From positions 186,001-250,000 of the forward strand of contig NZ_JAIMCB010000007.1 in NCBI RefSeq assembly GCF_025499425.1: a stretch of DNA of 64,000 nucleotides, written 5' to 3'. This document shows positions 1 to 8,418 of the stretch, in pieces. Below the pieces are notes generated by a model. It was not told the DNA's origin. It made no database searches and worked only from the letters and a program-made list of their open reading frames with translations. The position numbers and the translations under genes are program-made. Each line of letters starts with the position of its first letter. Position 1 is the first letter of the stretch. This DNA comes from Acidiferrimicrobium sp. IK (GTDB lineage: Bacteria; Actinomycetota; Acidimicrobiia; Acidimicrobiales; Palsa-688).

Positions 1-247
1 CCTCATCGCCAGCGGACTGCAGATCGCCTTGAGCTTGGCGCTGGTCGTGACCGTCTCGGTGGAGCTGGTCGGCGGGACCGGCGGCATCGGGTCGTTCGTG
101 CTCCGAGCCCAGCAGGCAGGGGCCGTGCCCACCATGTACGCCGGCATCCTGATCGGCGGCCTGATCGGCTGGGCCCTCAACACCGGCTTCCGGGCCGTGG
201 TGCAGCGCTGGGTCCCGTGGGCCGACCGGGCGGAGCGCCGGCTGTGA
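1..247 (+). CDS. ABC transporter permease, C-terminal fragment (partial at window edge)
   Basis: The reading frame is open from the window edge to the stop at 245-247, so this is the last ~80 residues of a membrane permease. The visible part has two hydrophobic stretches and the ELVGGTGGIGSFVLRAQQ segment that follows the EAA loop in permeases of the nitrate/sulfonate/taurine ABC family. A related segment is present in the next gene (EILGGGSGIGYFISSAQQ). Its TGA overlaps the GTG of that permease, so the two are translationally coupled and probably form a heterodimeric channel. A substrate-binding protein would be expected upstream, outside the window. Confidence 0.85.
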   Translation, partial: LIASGLQIALSLALVVTVSVELVGGTGGIGSFVLRAQQAGAVPTMYAGILIGGLIGWALNTGFRAVVQRWVPWADRAERRL

Positions 248-1074
248 CCGCCGCGGCGATGGGGTCCGGCCGCGCCGCGGCGACCGCGAGCCGGATGCGG
301 GCGCGCCGGTTCGGTTACTGGGGGCTCGGGTGGCTCGGCGTGGCCGTGGCCGCCGCCGTCTGGCAGCTGGTCTCGGTGCAGATGCACAGCTCGATCTTCC
401 CGACCTTCGCCGCCTCGGCCAAGCGCTCGTGGGATCTCGTCGACGGGCCGGTGCTGCACCAGGACTTGATCCCCTCGATCCTTCGGACCCTGGCCGGCTT
501 CGCCATCAGCGCGGTGATCGGGATCGTGGTGGGCATGGTGACCGGGTACTACCGGGCGGCGCGGGAGTGGACCTCGGCCGTGTTCGACTTCCTGCGGTCG
601 TTGCCCACCCCGCTGCTGATCCCCGTCGCTTTGGTGCTGTTCGGGCTCGGCGGCCGGATGGTCGTGGCGGTGATCGTGACCGCGGCGGTGTGGCCGGTGC
701 TCATCAACACCGCCAACGCCACCGCCGGCCTCGAGCCGACCCTGGTCGACACCGCCCGGGTGTTGGGCCTCCGCGGTCGCTCGTTCATGTGGAGGCTGGT
801 GCTGCCGGCGGTGAGCCCGGAGATCTTCGCCGGCCTACGGGTCGCCATCAGCGTGTCGCTGGCGGTGATGGTGGTGGCCGAGATCCTCGGGGGCGGCTCC
901 GGGATTGGCTACTTCATCTCCAGCGCCCAACAGTCCTTCAAGATCACCGACAGCTGGGCTGGTGTCGTCGCCTTGTGCCTGCTCGGGTGGGCATTCGATT
1001 CCTTGTTCTTGCTGGCTGAACGCCGGCTGCTGGCATGGCAGCGCGGCACTGTGGGAGGCGAACAGCATGGCTGA
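244..1074 (+). CDS. ABC transporter permease, nitrate/sulfonate/taurine type
   Basis: This 276-residue inner-membrane permease is of the SsuC/TauC/NrtB type. After a short Arg-rich cytoplasmic N-terminus come about six hydrophobic segments. The EAA coupling loop is clear at about two thirds of the length (DTARVLGLRGRSFMWRLVLP followed by G-L-R). I chose the GTG at 244 because its GTGA overlaps the stop of the upstream permease. An ATG at 217 would lie inside that gene. The ATPase gene starts inside the 3' end, so all three transporter genes are coupled. Substrate specificity cannot be read from permeases. The neighbouring enzymes suggest an organic acid or a related small molecule. Confidence 0.88.
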   Translation: MTAAAMGSGRAAATASRMRARRFGYWGLGWLGVAVAAAVWQLVSVQMHSSIFPTFAASAKRSWDLVDGPVLHQDLIPSILRTLAGFAISAVIGIVVGMVTGYYRAAREWTSAVFDFLRSLPTPLLIPVALVLFGLGGRMVVAVIVTAAVWPVLINTANATAGLEPTLVDTARVLGLRGRSFMWRLVLPAVSPEIFAGLRVAISVSLAVMVVAEILGGGSGIGYFISSAQQSFKITDSWAGVVALCLLGWAFDSLFLLAERRLLAWQRGTVGGEQHG

Positions 1075-1858
1075 TCCGGTCCTGACCCTTGACCATCTCG
1101 GCGTGACCCTTCGGGGGCGCGACGGTTCAGTCACCGAGGTGACCGCGGATGTCAGCCTGGAGGTGGCCCCGCGGGAGTTCGTTAGCATCGTGGGCCCTTC
1201 CGGCAGCGGCAAGACCACGCTGCTCAAGGCTGCGTCGGGTCTGCGGGACCCCACCGTAGGAGCGGTCCGCTTCGCCGGGTCCCCGGTCGAGGGGGTGCCT
1301 TCTGGCATCTCCGTGGTGTTCCAGGAGTACAACAAGAGCCTGTTCCCGTGGCTGTCAATCGGCAAGAACGTGGCGATGGGAGCCCGCCGGCTGGCGCCCC
1401 CGGCGCGCGCCGAGCACGTCCGCGACGCCTTGCACAAAGTCGGCCTGGACGGCTTCGCCTCCCGCTACCCGTGGGAGCTGTCGGGAGGCATGCAGCAGCG
1501 AGCCGCCCTGGCCCGGGCGCTGGTCTCGGACCCGCAGCTGCTCATGATGGACGAACCGTTCGCGTCGGTCGACGCGTTGACCCGCGGTCACCTCGAGGAC
1601 GTCGTGGCCGACCTATGGGAGCGTTCGTCGTTCGCCGCTTTGATGGTCACCCACGACGTCGGTGAAGCCGTGTACCTGAGCGACCGGGTGCTCGTGCTGT
1701 CCGCCCGGCCGTCCAGGGTCCTGGCGGAGATCACCATCGATCTGCCGCGGCCGCGCACGCAGAGCCACACCCGCCAGCTGCCGCGCTTCGTGGAACTCGA
1801 GGCGCAAGTCCTCGAGCGGGTGGAGGAAGCGGGCCGGATGGCCGTGGGGATCGATTGA
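1067..1858 (+). CDS. ABC transporter ATP-binding protein, SsuB/TauB/NrtD type
   Basis: This 263-residue nucleotide-binding subunit powers the two permeases encoded upstream. It has Walker A (GPSGSGKTT, about residues 44-52), a Q-loop (VVFQEYNKSLFPW), the signature LSGGMQQR, Walker B (LLMMDEPFASVD) and the H-loop (VTHD). The sequence around the Q-loop is typical of the nitrate/sulfonate/taurine importers. The ATG at 1067 overlaps the permease stop by 8 bases and is preceded by a GGGAGG ribosome binding site at about 1053-1058. Longer in-frame starts would run through the permease gene. The stop overlaps the TTG of the next gene, so transport and catabolism are one transcription unit. Confidence 0.93.
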   Translation: MADPVLTLDHLGVTLRGRDGSVTEVTADVSLEVAPREFVSIVGPSGSGKTTLLKAASGLRDPTVGAVRFAGSPVEGVPSGISVVFQEYNKSLFPWLSIGKNVAMGARRLAPPARAEHVRDALHKVGLDGFASRYPWELSGGMQQRAALARALVSDPQLLMMDEPFASVDALTRGHLEDVVADLWERSSFAALMVTHDVGEAVYLSDRVLVLSARPSRVLAEITIDLPRPRTQSHTRQLPRFVELEAQVLERVEEAGRMAVGID

Positions 1859-3456
1859 ACACCGTCGCCGACGCCACCTTCGACGTCTGGGAGCGGCTGG
1901 GGCTGACGACTCTGTTCGCCAACCCCGGTTCGACCGAGGTGCCCCTTCTCTGTCGGCCCAACGACCGGACCCGCTTCGTGCTGGCCCTCCACGAGGGCTC
2001 CGTGGTCGGCGCGGCCACCGGCTTCGCCTTGGCCACCGGCCAGCCGGCCCTGGTGCTGCTGCACACCACGGCGGGTTTTGGCAACGCAGTCGGCGCCCTC
2101 GCCACGGCGCGGGCCAACCGGGCGCCGCTCGTGGTGATCGTCGGGCAGCAGGACCGCCGTCACCTGGCCATGCGGCCGTTCCTCGCCGGTGACCTGGACG
2201 GACTGGCCGGGGCGTACCCGGTGTGGTCCGCCCGCCCAGCGCGGGCCCAAGACGTTCCAGGCGCCATCGAACGGGCGTGGCACGAGGCCCGCAGCCGGCG
2301 AGGGCCGGCCGTGGTCGTGGTCCCAATGGACGACTGGGATGCCCCCGCCGACCCCGACAGCCGCCTCGCCGCTCGGCGGGCCGTTCCCGTCGCCGGCGTG
2401 GACGTCGCCGCGGTGGGGGAGCTGGTGGACATGGTCGACGGTTCGGCCCGACCGGTGATCGTCGTCGGCGCCGACGCCGACGGACCGGCCGCCTGGGCCG
2501 CGACCACCGCGGTGGCGGAGCGACTGGACGCGCCGGTGTGGCAGGAGGCGTTCGGGGCCCGCGCCGGGTTCCCGCAGGACCACCCCCTCTTCGCCGGGCA
2601 TCTCCCCGCCGGGCGCCAGCGGCTCCGCGACACCCTTTCCGATCACGACTTGGTGGTGGTGATCGGCGCGCCGGCGTTTCGCCAATACCCCTACGAGCCC
2701 GGCCCGCTGGTGCGCGCCGGGACCCGCCTGGCGATGGTCGTGGACGACCCCGACCTGGCCCACCACAGTCCCGTCGACCTGGCGGTCATCGGCCCCATTC
2801 CGTCGATCTGCGCGGCCCTGGCGGACGCGGTGAAGCAGCGCCCCGCCGCGCAGGGAGCAACCGCGCCGCCCCAAGGCCTCGCCGGCGAGGAGCCGGTAAC
2901 GGCCGGGCTGCGGCCCCGACACGTTTTCGCCGCCCTGGCCGCCCGGGCCGACGCCGACACCATCATCGTGGAGGAGACCCCCTCCAGTCGACCGGACCTT
3001 CACCGTCTGCTTCGGGCCCGCCGCCCCCTCGGCTTTGTGAGCGCCGCCATGGGCGGCCTGGGGTTCGCGCTCCCCGCCGCGGTCGGGCTGAGGCTCGGAT
3101 GTCCCGACCGGCCCGTCGTCGCCGTCGTCGGGGACGGGTCGTCCCTCTACGGGATCCAGGCGCTGTGGACCGCGGCGCACTACCGGGTCGGGGTGCTGTT
3201 CGTGGTGCTGACCAACGGCCGCTACGCCATCATGGACCGCCTCGCCGACCGCCAAGGCCATCCCGGGCCGTGGCCCGACTTCGCCGAGGTCCGGGTTTCC
3301 CGCGTCGCCGAGGGGTTCGGGTGCGCAGCCCGGCGGATCGCCACCCACCAGGAGCTGGCAGCGGCGATGGACGAGGCGGTCCCCGCGTTGCGCCTCGCCG
3401 ACGCGCCGCTCCTGCTCGAGGTGGCGGTGGACGACGAGGACTACTTCAACCCCTGA
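1855..3456 (+). CDS. Benzoylformate decarboxylase-like thiamine diphosphate enzyme
   Basis: This 533-residue ThDP-dependent 2-oxo-acid decarboxylase aligns along its whole length with Pseudomonas benzoylformate decarboxylase (comparison from memory). The domain order is N-terminal PYR domain, middle domain, C-terminal PP domain. Counterparts of BFD Ser26 (NPGS), Glu47 (LHEG) and His70 (LLHTTAG) fall at exactly those numbers. The cofactor-binding GDGSSLYGIQALWTAA motif lies near residue 424. BFD His281 appears to be Tyr278 (AFRQYPY), so substrate or protonation chemistry may differ. It probably releases CO2 from a 2-oxo acid taken in by the transporter upstream. The TTG start at 1855 overlaps the ATPase stop (TTGA). 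Confidence 0.82.
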   Translation: MNTVADATFDVWERLGLTTLFANPGSTEVPLLCRPNDRTRFVLALHEGSVVGAATGFALATGQPALVLLHTTAGFGNAVGALATARANRAPLVVIVGQQDRRHLAMRPFLAGDLDGLAGAYPVWSARPARAQDVPGAIERAWHEARSRRGPAVVVVPMDDWDAPADPDSRLAARRAVPVAGVDVAAVGELVDMVDGSARPVIVVGADADGPAAWAATTAVAERLDAPVWQEAFGARAGFPQDHPLFAGHLPAGRQRLRDTLSDHDLVVVIGAPAFRQYPYEPGPLVRAGTRLAMVVDDPDLAHHSPVDLAVIGPIPSICAALADAVKQRPAAQGATAPPQGLAGEEPVTAGLRPRHVFAALAARADADTIIVEETPSSRPDLHRLLRARRPLGFVSAAMGGLGFALPAAVGLRLGCPDRPVVAVVGDGSSLYGIQALWTAAHYRVGVLFVVLTNGRYAIMDRLADRQGHPGPWPDFAEVRVSRVAEGFGCAARRIATHQELAAAMDEAVPALRLADAPLLLEVAVDDEDYFNP

Positions 3457-3492
3457 GATGTCGACACAAATGACGAAAGGAAGCCGACTGTT

Positions 3493-4365
3493 ATGAAACT
3501 CGTTACCTTCGACGCCGGCCGGGTCGGCCGCCTGGTCGACGATCAGATCGTGGAGCTCGCCTGCCCCTCGGTGAGGGCCTGGTTCGAGTTGGACGGGCAG
3601 GTGCAAGAGACCGGCGAGGTGGTGCCGCTGGCCTCGGCCCGGCTGCGGGCCCCGATCGTGCCGAAGAAGTTCTTCCACACCGCCGGCAATTTCCGGGAGC
3701 ACCACGAGGACCTGGTCCGGGTCAACTGGTCCCACCCGGTCAACAAGGGCATCGTTTTCTTCCAGAACGTCGACGCCATAATCGGTCCCGACGACCCCAT
3801 CGTCTACCCGGGCAAGCTGACCGAGGAGCTCGACTACGAGCTGGAGATGGCCATCGTCATCGGCAAGCCCGGCAAGTTCTTCTCCGCGGAGCAGGCCGGG
3901 GAGCACATCGGCGGGTATCTCATCTTCAACGACATCACCGCCCGGGACATACAACGGCGAGAGATGAAAGCCGGGGTGTTCTCGTTCTCGAAGGCCATCG
4001 ACACGTTCTGCCCGATCGGGCCGTACGTGGTGACGGCCGACGAGGTGGGCGACCCCCACGACTTGGACATGGAGCTGCGGGTCAACGGGCAGATCCGCCA
4101 GAAGTCCAACACCAGCCGCATGTCAGTGTCCATCCCGCAGCTGGTCGCCTACCACTCGCCGCAGGTGTACTCCGCCGGGGACCTGCTCACCACCGGGACC
4201 ATCGCCGGCGTGGCGGCCAGCACCGACGATCCTTTCGCCAACTACTTGAAACCCGGCGACGTCGTCGAGGCCCAGATCGAGAAGCTCGGCGTGCTGCGCA
4301 ACCAGGTGGTCGCCTGGGAGGAAGCCCACGACACACCGGCGCCCACCGGTGACGAGTGGCTGTGA
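3493..4365 (+). CDS. Fumarylacetoacetate hydrolase (FAH) family protein
   Basis: This 290-residue cytoplasmic enzyme belongs to the FAH/2-oxohept-3-ene-1,7-dioate hydratase superfamily. Members cleave C-C bonds in, or hydrate, 2-keto acids with a divalent metal. The short N-terminal cap-like domain (about 1-55) is followed by the catalytic fold. Acidic metal ligands are plausible in DYELEMAIVIG and in FNDITARDIQ, and the C-terminal part holds the LLTTGTIAGV turn and a PGDVVEAQIE strand. The ATG at 3493 follows a GAAAGGA ribosome binding site 37 bases after the decarboxylase stop. It most resembles acylpyruvate hydrolases. The true substrate is unknown. Confidence 0.85.
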   Translation: MKLVTFDAGRVGRLVDDQIVELACPSVRAWFELDGQVQETGEVVPLASARLRAPIVPKKFFHTAGNFREHHEDLVRVNWSHPVNKGIVFFQNVDAIIGPDDPIVYPGKLTEELDYELEMAIVIGKPGKFFSAEQAGEHIGGYLIFNDITARDIQRREMKAGVFSFSKAIDTFCPIGPYVVTADEVGDPHDLDMELRVNGQIRQKSNTSRMSVSIPQLVAYHSPQVYSAGDLLTTGTIAGVAASTDDPFANYLKPGDVVEAQIEKLGVLRNQVVAWEEAHDTPAPTGDEWL

Positions 4366-4405
4366 ACCGTCGACAGTTGTCTTATCCAGAGAGGACGTTG
4401 GGTCT

Positions 4406-5224
4406 ATGACCGCCATTGAGGAATCGCCGCAGCCCGCCGCGTTCCCCCAAAAGGTGTTCCCCCGTTTCGAAGGGAAGTGGGTGATGGTCACCGGGGCCGG
4501 CACCGGGTTTGGGGCCACCCTGGCGTTGCGGGCCGCCGCCGAGGGGGCCAACGTGGTGGTGCACTACAACTCGTCCGAAGAGGGCGCCCGGCGCACCGCG
4601 GCGGGCGTCGAGGCCTACGGCAGGAAGGCGGCCGTGGTCCAAGCGGACATCAAGAGCTGGTCGCAGATCCGGGATATGGCCGACGAGGCCTGGACGCTGA
4701 CCGGGGGCCTGGACGTGCTCATCAACAACGTCGGAGACATCGCGACCGACCAGATGTCTTGGCGCGACATCGACGAGGCCGTCATCGACCGGGTCCTGGC
4801 CGTCGACATCAAGGGAACGATGCTGATGCTGCACGAGCACGGCTCGAGGATGCTCGACCGGGGCCGGGGCTGCATCGTCAACATCGGATCCACCGTCGTG
4901 GTGCGCGGCAGTCCCCGGGCCCCGCAGTACGCGGCCGGCAAGTACGGGATGCTCGGGCTGACCAAGTCCTACGCGGCCGCGTTCGCGCCGACCGTGCGGG
5001 TCAACGCGTTCGGACCCGGGTTCATGGAGACGGAGTCCACGGTCACCCGCGAGGACTGGAACAACGGCCGGCGGGAGCGGGTCTTGTCCCAGACCCCGAT
5101 GGGCCGGGTGCCGGGCCCCGAAGAGCTGGCGGCCGCGGCGCTGTGGCTGGCCACTGACGACGCCTCCCACATGACCGGCAACTTCGTCATGTGCGACGGC
5201 GGCTACAGCATGATCGGCGCCTAG
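4406..5224 (+). CDS. Short-chain dehydrogenase/reductase
   Basis: This 272-residue NAD(P)-dependent oxidoreductase has a Rossmann fold. It shows the cofactor motif TGAGTGFG at about residues 31-38, the NNVG motif after the fourth strand, catalytic Ser in NIGST and the YAAGK catalytic Tyr/Lys pair. The C-terminal MTGNFVMCDGGYSM end is typical of classical SDRs. The ATG at 4406 follows AGAGAGGACG. It sits 40 bases after the FAH-family gene and before the IclR regulator, so it probably oxidises or reduces an intermediate of the same catabolic route. Pairing of an SDR with a FAH-type hydrolase occurs twice in this operon. Confidence 0.88.
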   Translation: MTAIEESPQPAAFPQKVFPRFEGKWVMVTGAGTGFGATLALRAAAEGANVVVHYNSSEEGARRTAAGVEAYGRKAAVVQADIKSWSQIRDMADEAWTLTGGLDVLINNVGDIATDQMSWRDIDEAVIDRVLAVDIKGTMLMLHEHGSRMLDRGRGCIVNIGSTVVVRGSPRAPQYAAGKYGMLGLTKSYAAAFAPTVRVNAFGPGFMETESTVTREDWNNGRRERVLSQTPMGRVPGPEELAAAALWLATDDASHMTGNFVMCDGGYSMIGA

Positions 5225-5232
5225 AGCCACCC

Positions 5233-6075
5233 ATGGTCGAAGGACGGTCCACCACTACCATCGGCGGGGTGCCCGACCCGCCTCCTGCCGGGGGCCGCCC
5301 CGGTCGCTCGTACCGAGTGGAGGCCCTGGCCAAGGGCCTCCGACTGCTCTCCTACTTCAGCGCCGAGCGGCCCGCGCTGTCGGTCAAGGAGCTGGTGGAC
5401 CTCAGCGGGATCCCGATGCCGACCGTGTTCCGCCTCACCGCCACCCTGGAGGGAGAGGGCTACCTGGAGCGCACGCTGGACGGGAAGGTCCGGCCGGGCA
5501 CCGGGGTGCTCGCACTGGGTTTCTCCGCCCTCCAGGGTCTGGATGTCGTCCAGACCTCCGCCGCCATCATCCGGGAGCTGGCGGCCGCCACCGGCGAGAC
5601 CGTCAACCTCGGAGTGCTTTACCACGACCAGGTCCTCTTCGTCGCCCGTATTGCCCGCAACAACAGCATCCTGGCCGCCGACATCCGGGTGGGCTCCACC
5701 GTCCCGGCGGTGTTCAGTTCCATCGGCAAGGTGATCCTGGCCCACATGAGCGAGGCGGACCTGGCCGGTCGCATCAGCGACACCAGCTTCGACGGGACCT
5801 GGGGGCCGCGAGCCGTCCGCACCTTCGACGCGCTGCGGACCCAGCTGTCGGCGGCCCGCCGGGACGGCTACCTGGTGCAGCGAGACGAGGCCATACCCGG
5901 GCTCAGCTCCATCGCGGCACCGATCCGTCAGGCGGGGGGCACCGTCGCCGCGGCGGTCAACGTGGCGGTGCCCAGCGCCGAGTACGGCAACCGGCAGCTG
6001 GTCGATCGGCTCCTGCCGCCGCTCCTCGCCGCCAGCAGCGAGATCTCCCGGCGCATGGGCGGCCCCCCGTGCTGA
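5233..6075 (+). CDS. IclR-family transcriptional regulator
   Basis: This 280-residue regulator has a winged helix-turn-helix (about residues 30-95: ALAKGLRLLSYF, then LVDLSGIPMPTVFRLTATLE) and a C-terminal IclR effector-binding domain that reads the presence of a small organic acid. It begins 8 bases after the SDR stop and overlaps the next SDR gene by 7 bases. It therefore lies inside the operon, which suits autoregulation together with pathway control. The ATG at 5233 is preferred over an upstream in-frame ATG that lies within the SDR gene. IclR proteins commonly govern aromatic and glyoxylate-type catabolism, but no operator could be identified here. Confidence 0.9.
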   Translation: MVEGRSTTTIGGVPDPPPAGGRPGRSYRVEALAKGLRLLSYFSAERPALSVKELVDLSGIPMPTVFRLTATLEGEGYLERTLDGKVRPGTGVLALGFSALQGLDVVQTSAAIIRELAAATGETVNLGVLYHDQVLFVARIARNNSILAADIRVGSTVPAVFSSIGKVILAHMSEADLAGRISDTSFDGTWGPRAVRTFDALRTQLSAARRDGYLVQRDEAIPGLSSIAAPIRQAGGTVAAAVNVAVPSAEYGNRQLVDRLLPPLLAASSEISRRMGGPPC

Positions 6076-6896
6076 CCCCTACTTCCGAAAGCGAGCAGAT
6101 GCAACCGCAACGGACAGACTCCACTCCCGGCGCGCCGGTCGCCGGCGACACCTGGCTGGGTCTGCGAGACGCCCGTGTGCTGGTGGCCGGGGCAGGAGGG
6201 CTCGGAGCGGCCTGCGCTCGTGCCTTCCTCTCCGCCGGCGCCCGGGTCGTGGTCGTCGACGCCGACGCCGACCGGGCCGACGCCGCGATCGACGGGGCTC
6301 CCCCGCAGCGAGCGGTGGCCGCCCAGGGCGACCTCGCGTCGGCGGGGGTGGTCCGAGGCGTCGTCGACGAGCTGTGCTCGCGGTGGGGCGGCCTCGACGT
6401 GTGCGTGCACGCGATCGGCGTCAACACCCGCAAGCCGGTCCTCGACACCGACCCCAGCGAGTGGTCCCGGACCATCGAGGTGAACCTCACCACCGCCTGG
6501 CTGCTCGGCCAGGAGGCCGGCCGGCGGATGGTCGGGCAGGGCCACGGGCGGATCGTGTTCTTCTCCTCGGTGTCGGGTCTCCTGGCGCACAAGGAGCACG
6601 GCCCCTACGCCGCCAGCAAAGGCGCCATCAACCAGATGATGCGGGTCATGGCGGCGGAGTGGGCGGCCAAAGGGGTGACGGTCAACGCCGTAGCCCCCGG
6701 CTACGTGGAGACCGACTTGACCCGCGCCTACCTCGACCGAGACGGCAACCGGGACCGGCTCGAGGGGATGGTCCCGGCCGGTCGGCTGGGCAGCCCGGAG
6801 GAGGTCACGGGCCCGGTGCTGTTCTTGGCGTCCCCCCAGTCGCGCTTCGTCACCGGCCACGTGCTCTATGTCGACGGCGGAAGGACGCTGGTGTGA
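6069..6896 (+). CDS. Short-chain dehydrogenase/reductase
   Basis: This is a second SDR of the operon, 275 residues. The nucleotide-binding motif is the variant AGAGGLG in place of TGxxxGxG. Catalytic residues are Ser in FFSSVSG and the YAASK pair, and the C-terminus shows the VTGHVLYVDGG end. It overlaps the regulator by 7 bases at a GTG (6069). An in-frame ATG ten codons later (6099) is an alternative start. The stop overlaps the GTG of the following FAH-family gene, so the two are coupled. It probably catalyses a dehydrogenation feeding that hydrolase. Similar SDR-FAH pairs occur in non-phosphorylative sugar-acid pathways, which is one possible role. Confidence 0.86.
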   Translation: MLTPTSESEQMQPQRTDSTPGAPVAGDTWLGLRDARVLVAGAGGLGAACARAFLSAGARVVVVDADADRADAAIDGAPPQRAVAAQGDLASAGVVRGVVDELCSRWGGLDVCVHAIGVNTRKPVLDTDPSEWSRTIEVNLTTAWLLGQEAGRRMVGQGHGRIVFFSSVSGLLAHKEHGPYAASKGAINQMMRVMAAEWAAKGVTVNAVAPGYVETDLTRAYLDRDGNRDRLEGMVPAGRLGSPEEVTGPVLFLASPQSRFVTGHVLYVDGGRTLV

Positions 6897-7732
6897 GGCT
6901 GGGCACCGTCGACGGGCGAGCCAGCTTGCTGGGGGGATCCGGCAGCGCCGACGTGGCCCGGGCCAGCGGCGGCCGCTTCGGGCCCGACCCGCTGTCGGTT
7001 TTCGAGCAGTGGGACCGCTTCAGGGACTGGGCCTCCGACCGCGACCCCGAGACCGGCGCCCGGCCGGACCCGGCCCGGCTCGGACCGCCCGTGCCGGCGC
7101 CCCGCCAGGTGTTCGCGATCGGCCTGAACTACAAGGCTCACGCCGCGGAGGCGGGCTACGACACGACCGGCATCCCGCAGGTGTTCACCAAGTTCCCGTC
7201 CTGCCTGGCCGGCCCGGTCGGAACGGTGAGGGCCCAAAGCCCCCGCCTCGACTGGGAGGTGGAGCTGGTCGTCGCGGTGGGCCGACGGGCCGAGAGCGTC
7301 GCGGAGGAGCGGGGATGGGATCACGTCGCCGGGCTCACCGTCGGACAGGACCTCTCCGCCCGTGACGTCCAACTGGCCGGCGCCGCGCCCCAATGGAGCT
7401 TGGGCAAGTCCTTCCCCGGGTTCGGGCCGACCGGGCCGTGGCTGGTCGACCCCGCAGACCTCGACGACCCCGACGACTTGGCCATCGAGTGCAGCGTGAA
7501 CGGCGAGGTGATGCAGCAGGCTCGCACCTCGCAGCTCATCTGGTCGGTGCCGCAGCTGATCGCCCGGCTGTCCTCTGTGTGCCCGCTGCTGCCCGGCGAC
7601 TTGATCTTCACCGGCACCCCGGCGGGCGTCGGCAACCGCCGGGAGCCCCCGAAGTACCTGCAGCCAGGCGATCGGCTGGTGAGCCGGATCGGGGGGATCG
7701 GCGAGCTGGTCACCGATGTGGTGGCGCCGTGA
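6893..7732 (+). CDS. FAH-family hydrolase/hydratase
   Basis: This 279-residue protein is of the fumarylacetoacetate hydrolase / 2-oxo-hepta-ene-dioate hydratase superfamily. It is only distantly related to the protein encoded at 3493-4365. The motifs are IGLNYKAHAAE, the acidic WEVELVVAVG, GQDLSARDVQ (metal ligand region) and the conserved C-terminal IFTGTPAGVG and QPGDRL. I start it at the GTG at 6893, which overlaps the SDR stop (GTGTGA). Longer in-frame extensions lie in the SDR gene. It is the last gene of the operon and faces the CMD-like gene. The IFTGTPAGVG segment is characteristic of acylpyruvase-type members, so cleavage of a 2,4-dioxo acid is plausible. Confidence 0.87.
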   Translation: MRLGTVDGRASLLGGSGSADVARASGGRFGPDPLSVFEQWDRFRDWASDRDPETGARPDPARLGPPVPAPRQVFAIGLNYKAHAAEAGYDTTGIPQVFTKFPSCLAGPVGTVRAQSPRLDWEVELVVAVGRRAESVAEERGWDHVAGLTVGQDLSARDVQLAGAAPQWSLGKSFPGFGPTGPWLVDPADLDDPDDLAIECSVNGEVMQQARTSQLIWSVPQLIARLSSVCPLLPGDLIFTGTPAGVGNRREPPKYLQPGDRLVSRIGGIGELVTDVVAP

Positions 7733-7757
7733 GCCACCTACGTGGGGGCGTCGACAG

Positions 7758-8369
7758 TCAGGCGCCCTCGGGAACCGGCACCCGAAACACCCGCAGCTGC
7801 AGGGCCAGCAGTCGGTAGTAACCGACCAGCGCCGTCAGCTCGAACAGCCCCCGCTCGCCGAGCTCGGCGTCCAGCCCGGCGTAGGTCGCCTCGTCGAGGT
7901 CGCCGTCTCGGAGCAAAGCGCGCGCCGCTCGGAGGGTCATCGCCTCGACCCGGTCCTCGGCGGGCAGCGGCCCACCGATGCGCAACGCGTCCAGCTCCCC
8001 CTCGGTCAGGCCGGCTCCGCGGCCTACCGCCTCGTGGGCGAATCGCTCGAACGCACTGTCCTCCGCCGCGGCGACCGCCAGGATCACGATCTCGCGCAGC
8101 CGGGTCGGCAGGGCGCTGCCGTAGCGAAGCGCGGCCCCGAGGTCCTGGAGGGCGCCCCCCACCCGGGGGGAGCGCAGCATGGCGTCGAAGGGCCCGTGGA
8201 GGCGACCGGCCTCGTCGGTCAGCGGGAAGTACGCCGGCCCAGACGTCCGCGGGCCCGACGTGATGGCGTCGTAGACGGCCCGCTGCTCGCCGTCGAGCTG
8301 CTCGGGGCGCAGCGGCTGCAGCCGGCGGCCGCCTCCAGTGTCTGTTTGCGGGCCGGTCCCTTCGGGCAC
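7758..8369 (-). CDS. Carboxymuconolactone decarboxylase-family protein
   Basis: This 203-residue protein is related to 4-carboxymuconolactone decarboxylase and AhpD. The all-helical core includes ALPTRLREIVILAVAAAEDS followed by FERFAHEAVGRGAGL, with the family's Glu and His. The CxxC of peroxidatic AhpD proteins is absent, so a decarboxylase or other non-thiol role is more likely. The GTG at 8369 lies 6 bases after a TAGCCT hexamer, consistent with a leaderless transcript. It is convergent with the catabolic operon (25-bp gap), so a functional link is uncertain. Confidence 0.78.
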   Translation of the reverse strand: MPEGTGPQTDTGGGRRLQPLRPEQLDGEQRAVYDAITSGPRTSGPAYFPLTDEAGRLHGPFDAMLRSPRVGGALQDLGAALRYGSALPTRLREIVILAVAAAEDSAFERFAHEAVGRGAGLTEGELDALRIGGPLPAEDRVEAMTLRAARALLRDGDLDEATYAGLDAELGERGLFELTALVGYYRLLALQLRVFRVPVPEGA

Positions 8370-8375
8370 CCGAGC

Positions 8376-8381
8376 AGGCTA
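8376..8381 (-). promoter_or_regulatory. Putative -10 element (TAGCCT), leaderless start
   Basis: TAGCCT on the minus strand ends 6 bases before the GTG of the CMD-like gene. It is one of at least eleven TANNNT hexamers at this spacing in the window. Confidence 0.5.
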
Positions 8382-8418
8382 GTGGCGGCCGCGGCGCCGG
8401 CGGGGGCACGCTCTCAGG

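Noticed and set aside
1588-4059. 823-codon open frame on the minus strand
   Set aside because: It lies antisense to the clearly coding ABC ATPase, decarboxylase and FAH genes. Its composition (His/Gly/Arg/Pro) is the usual shadow in very GC-rich DNA.
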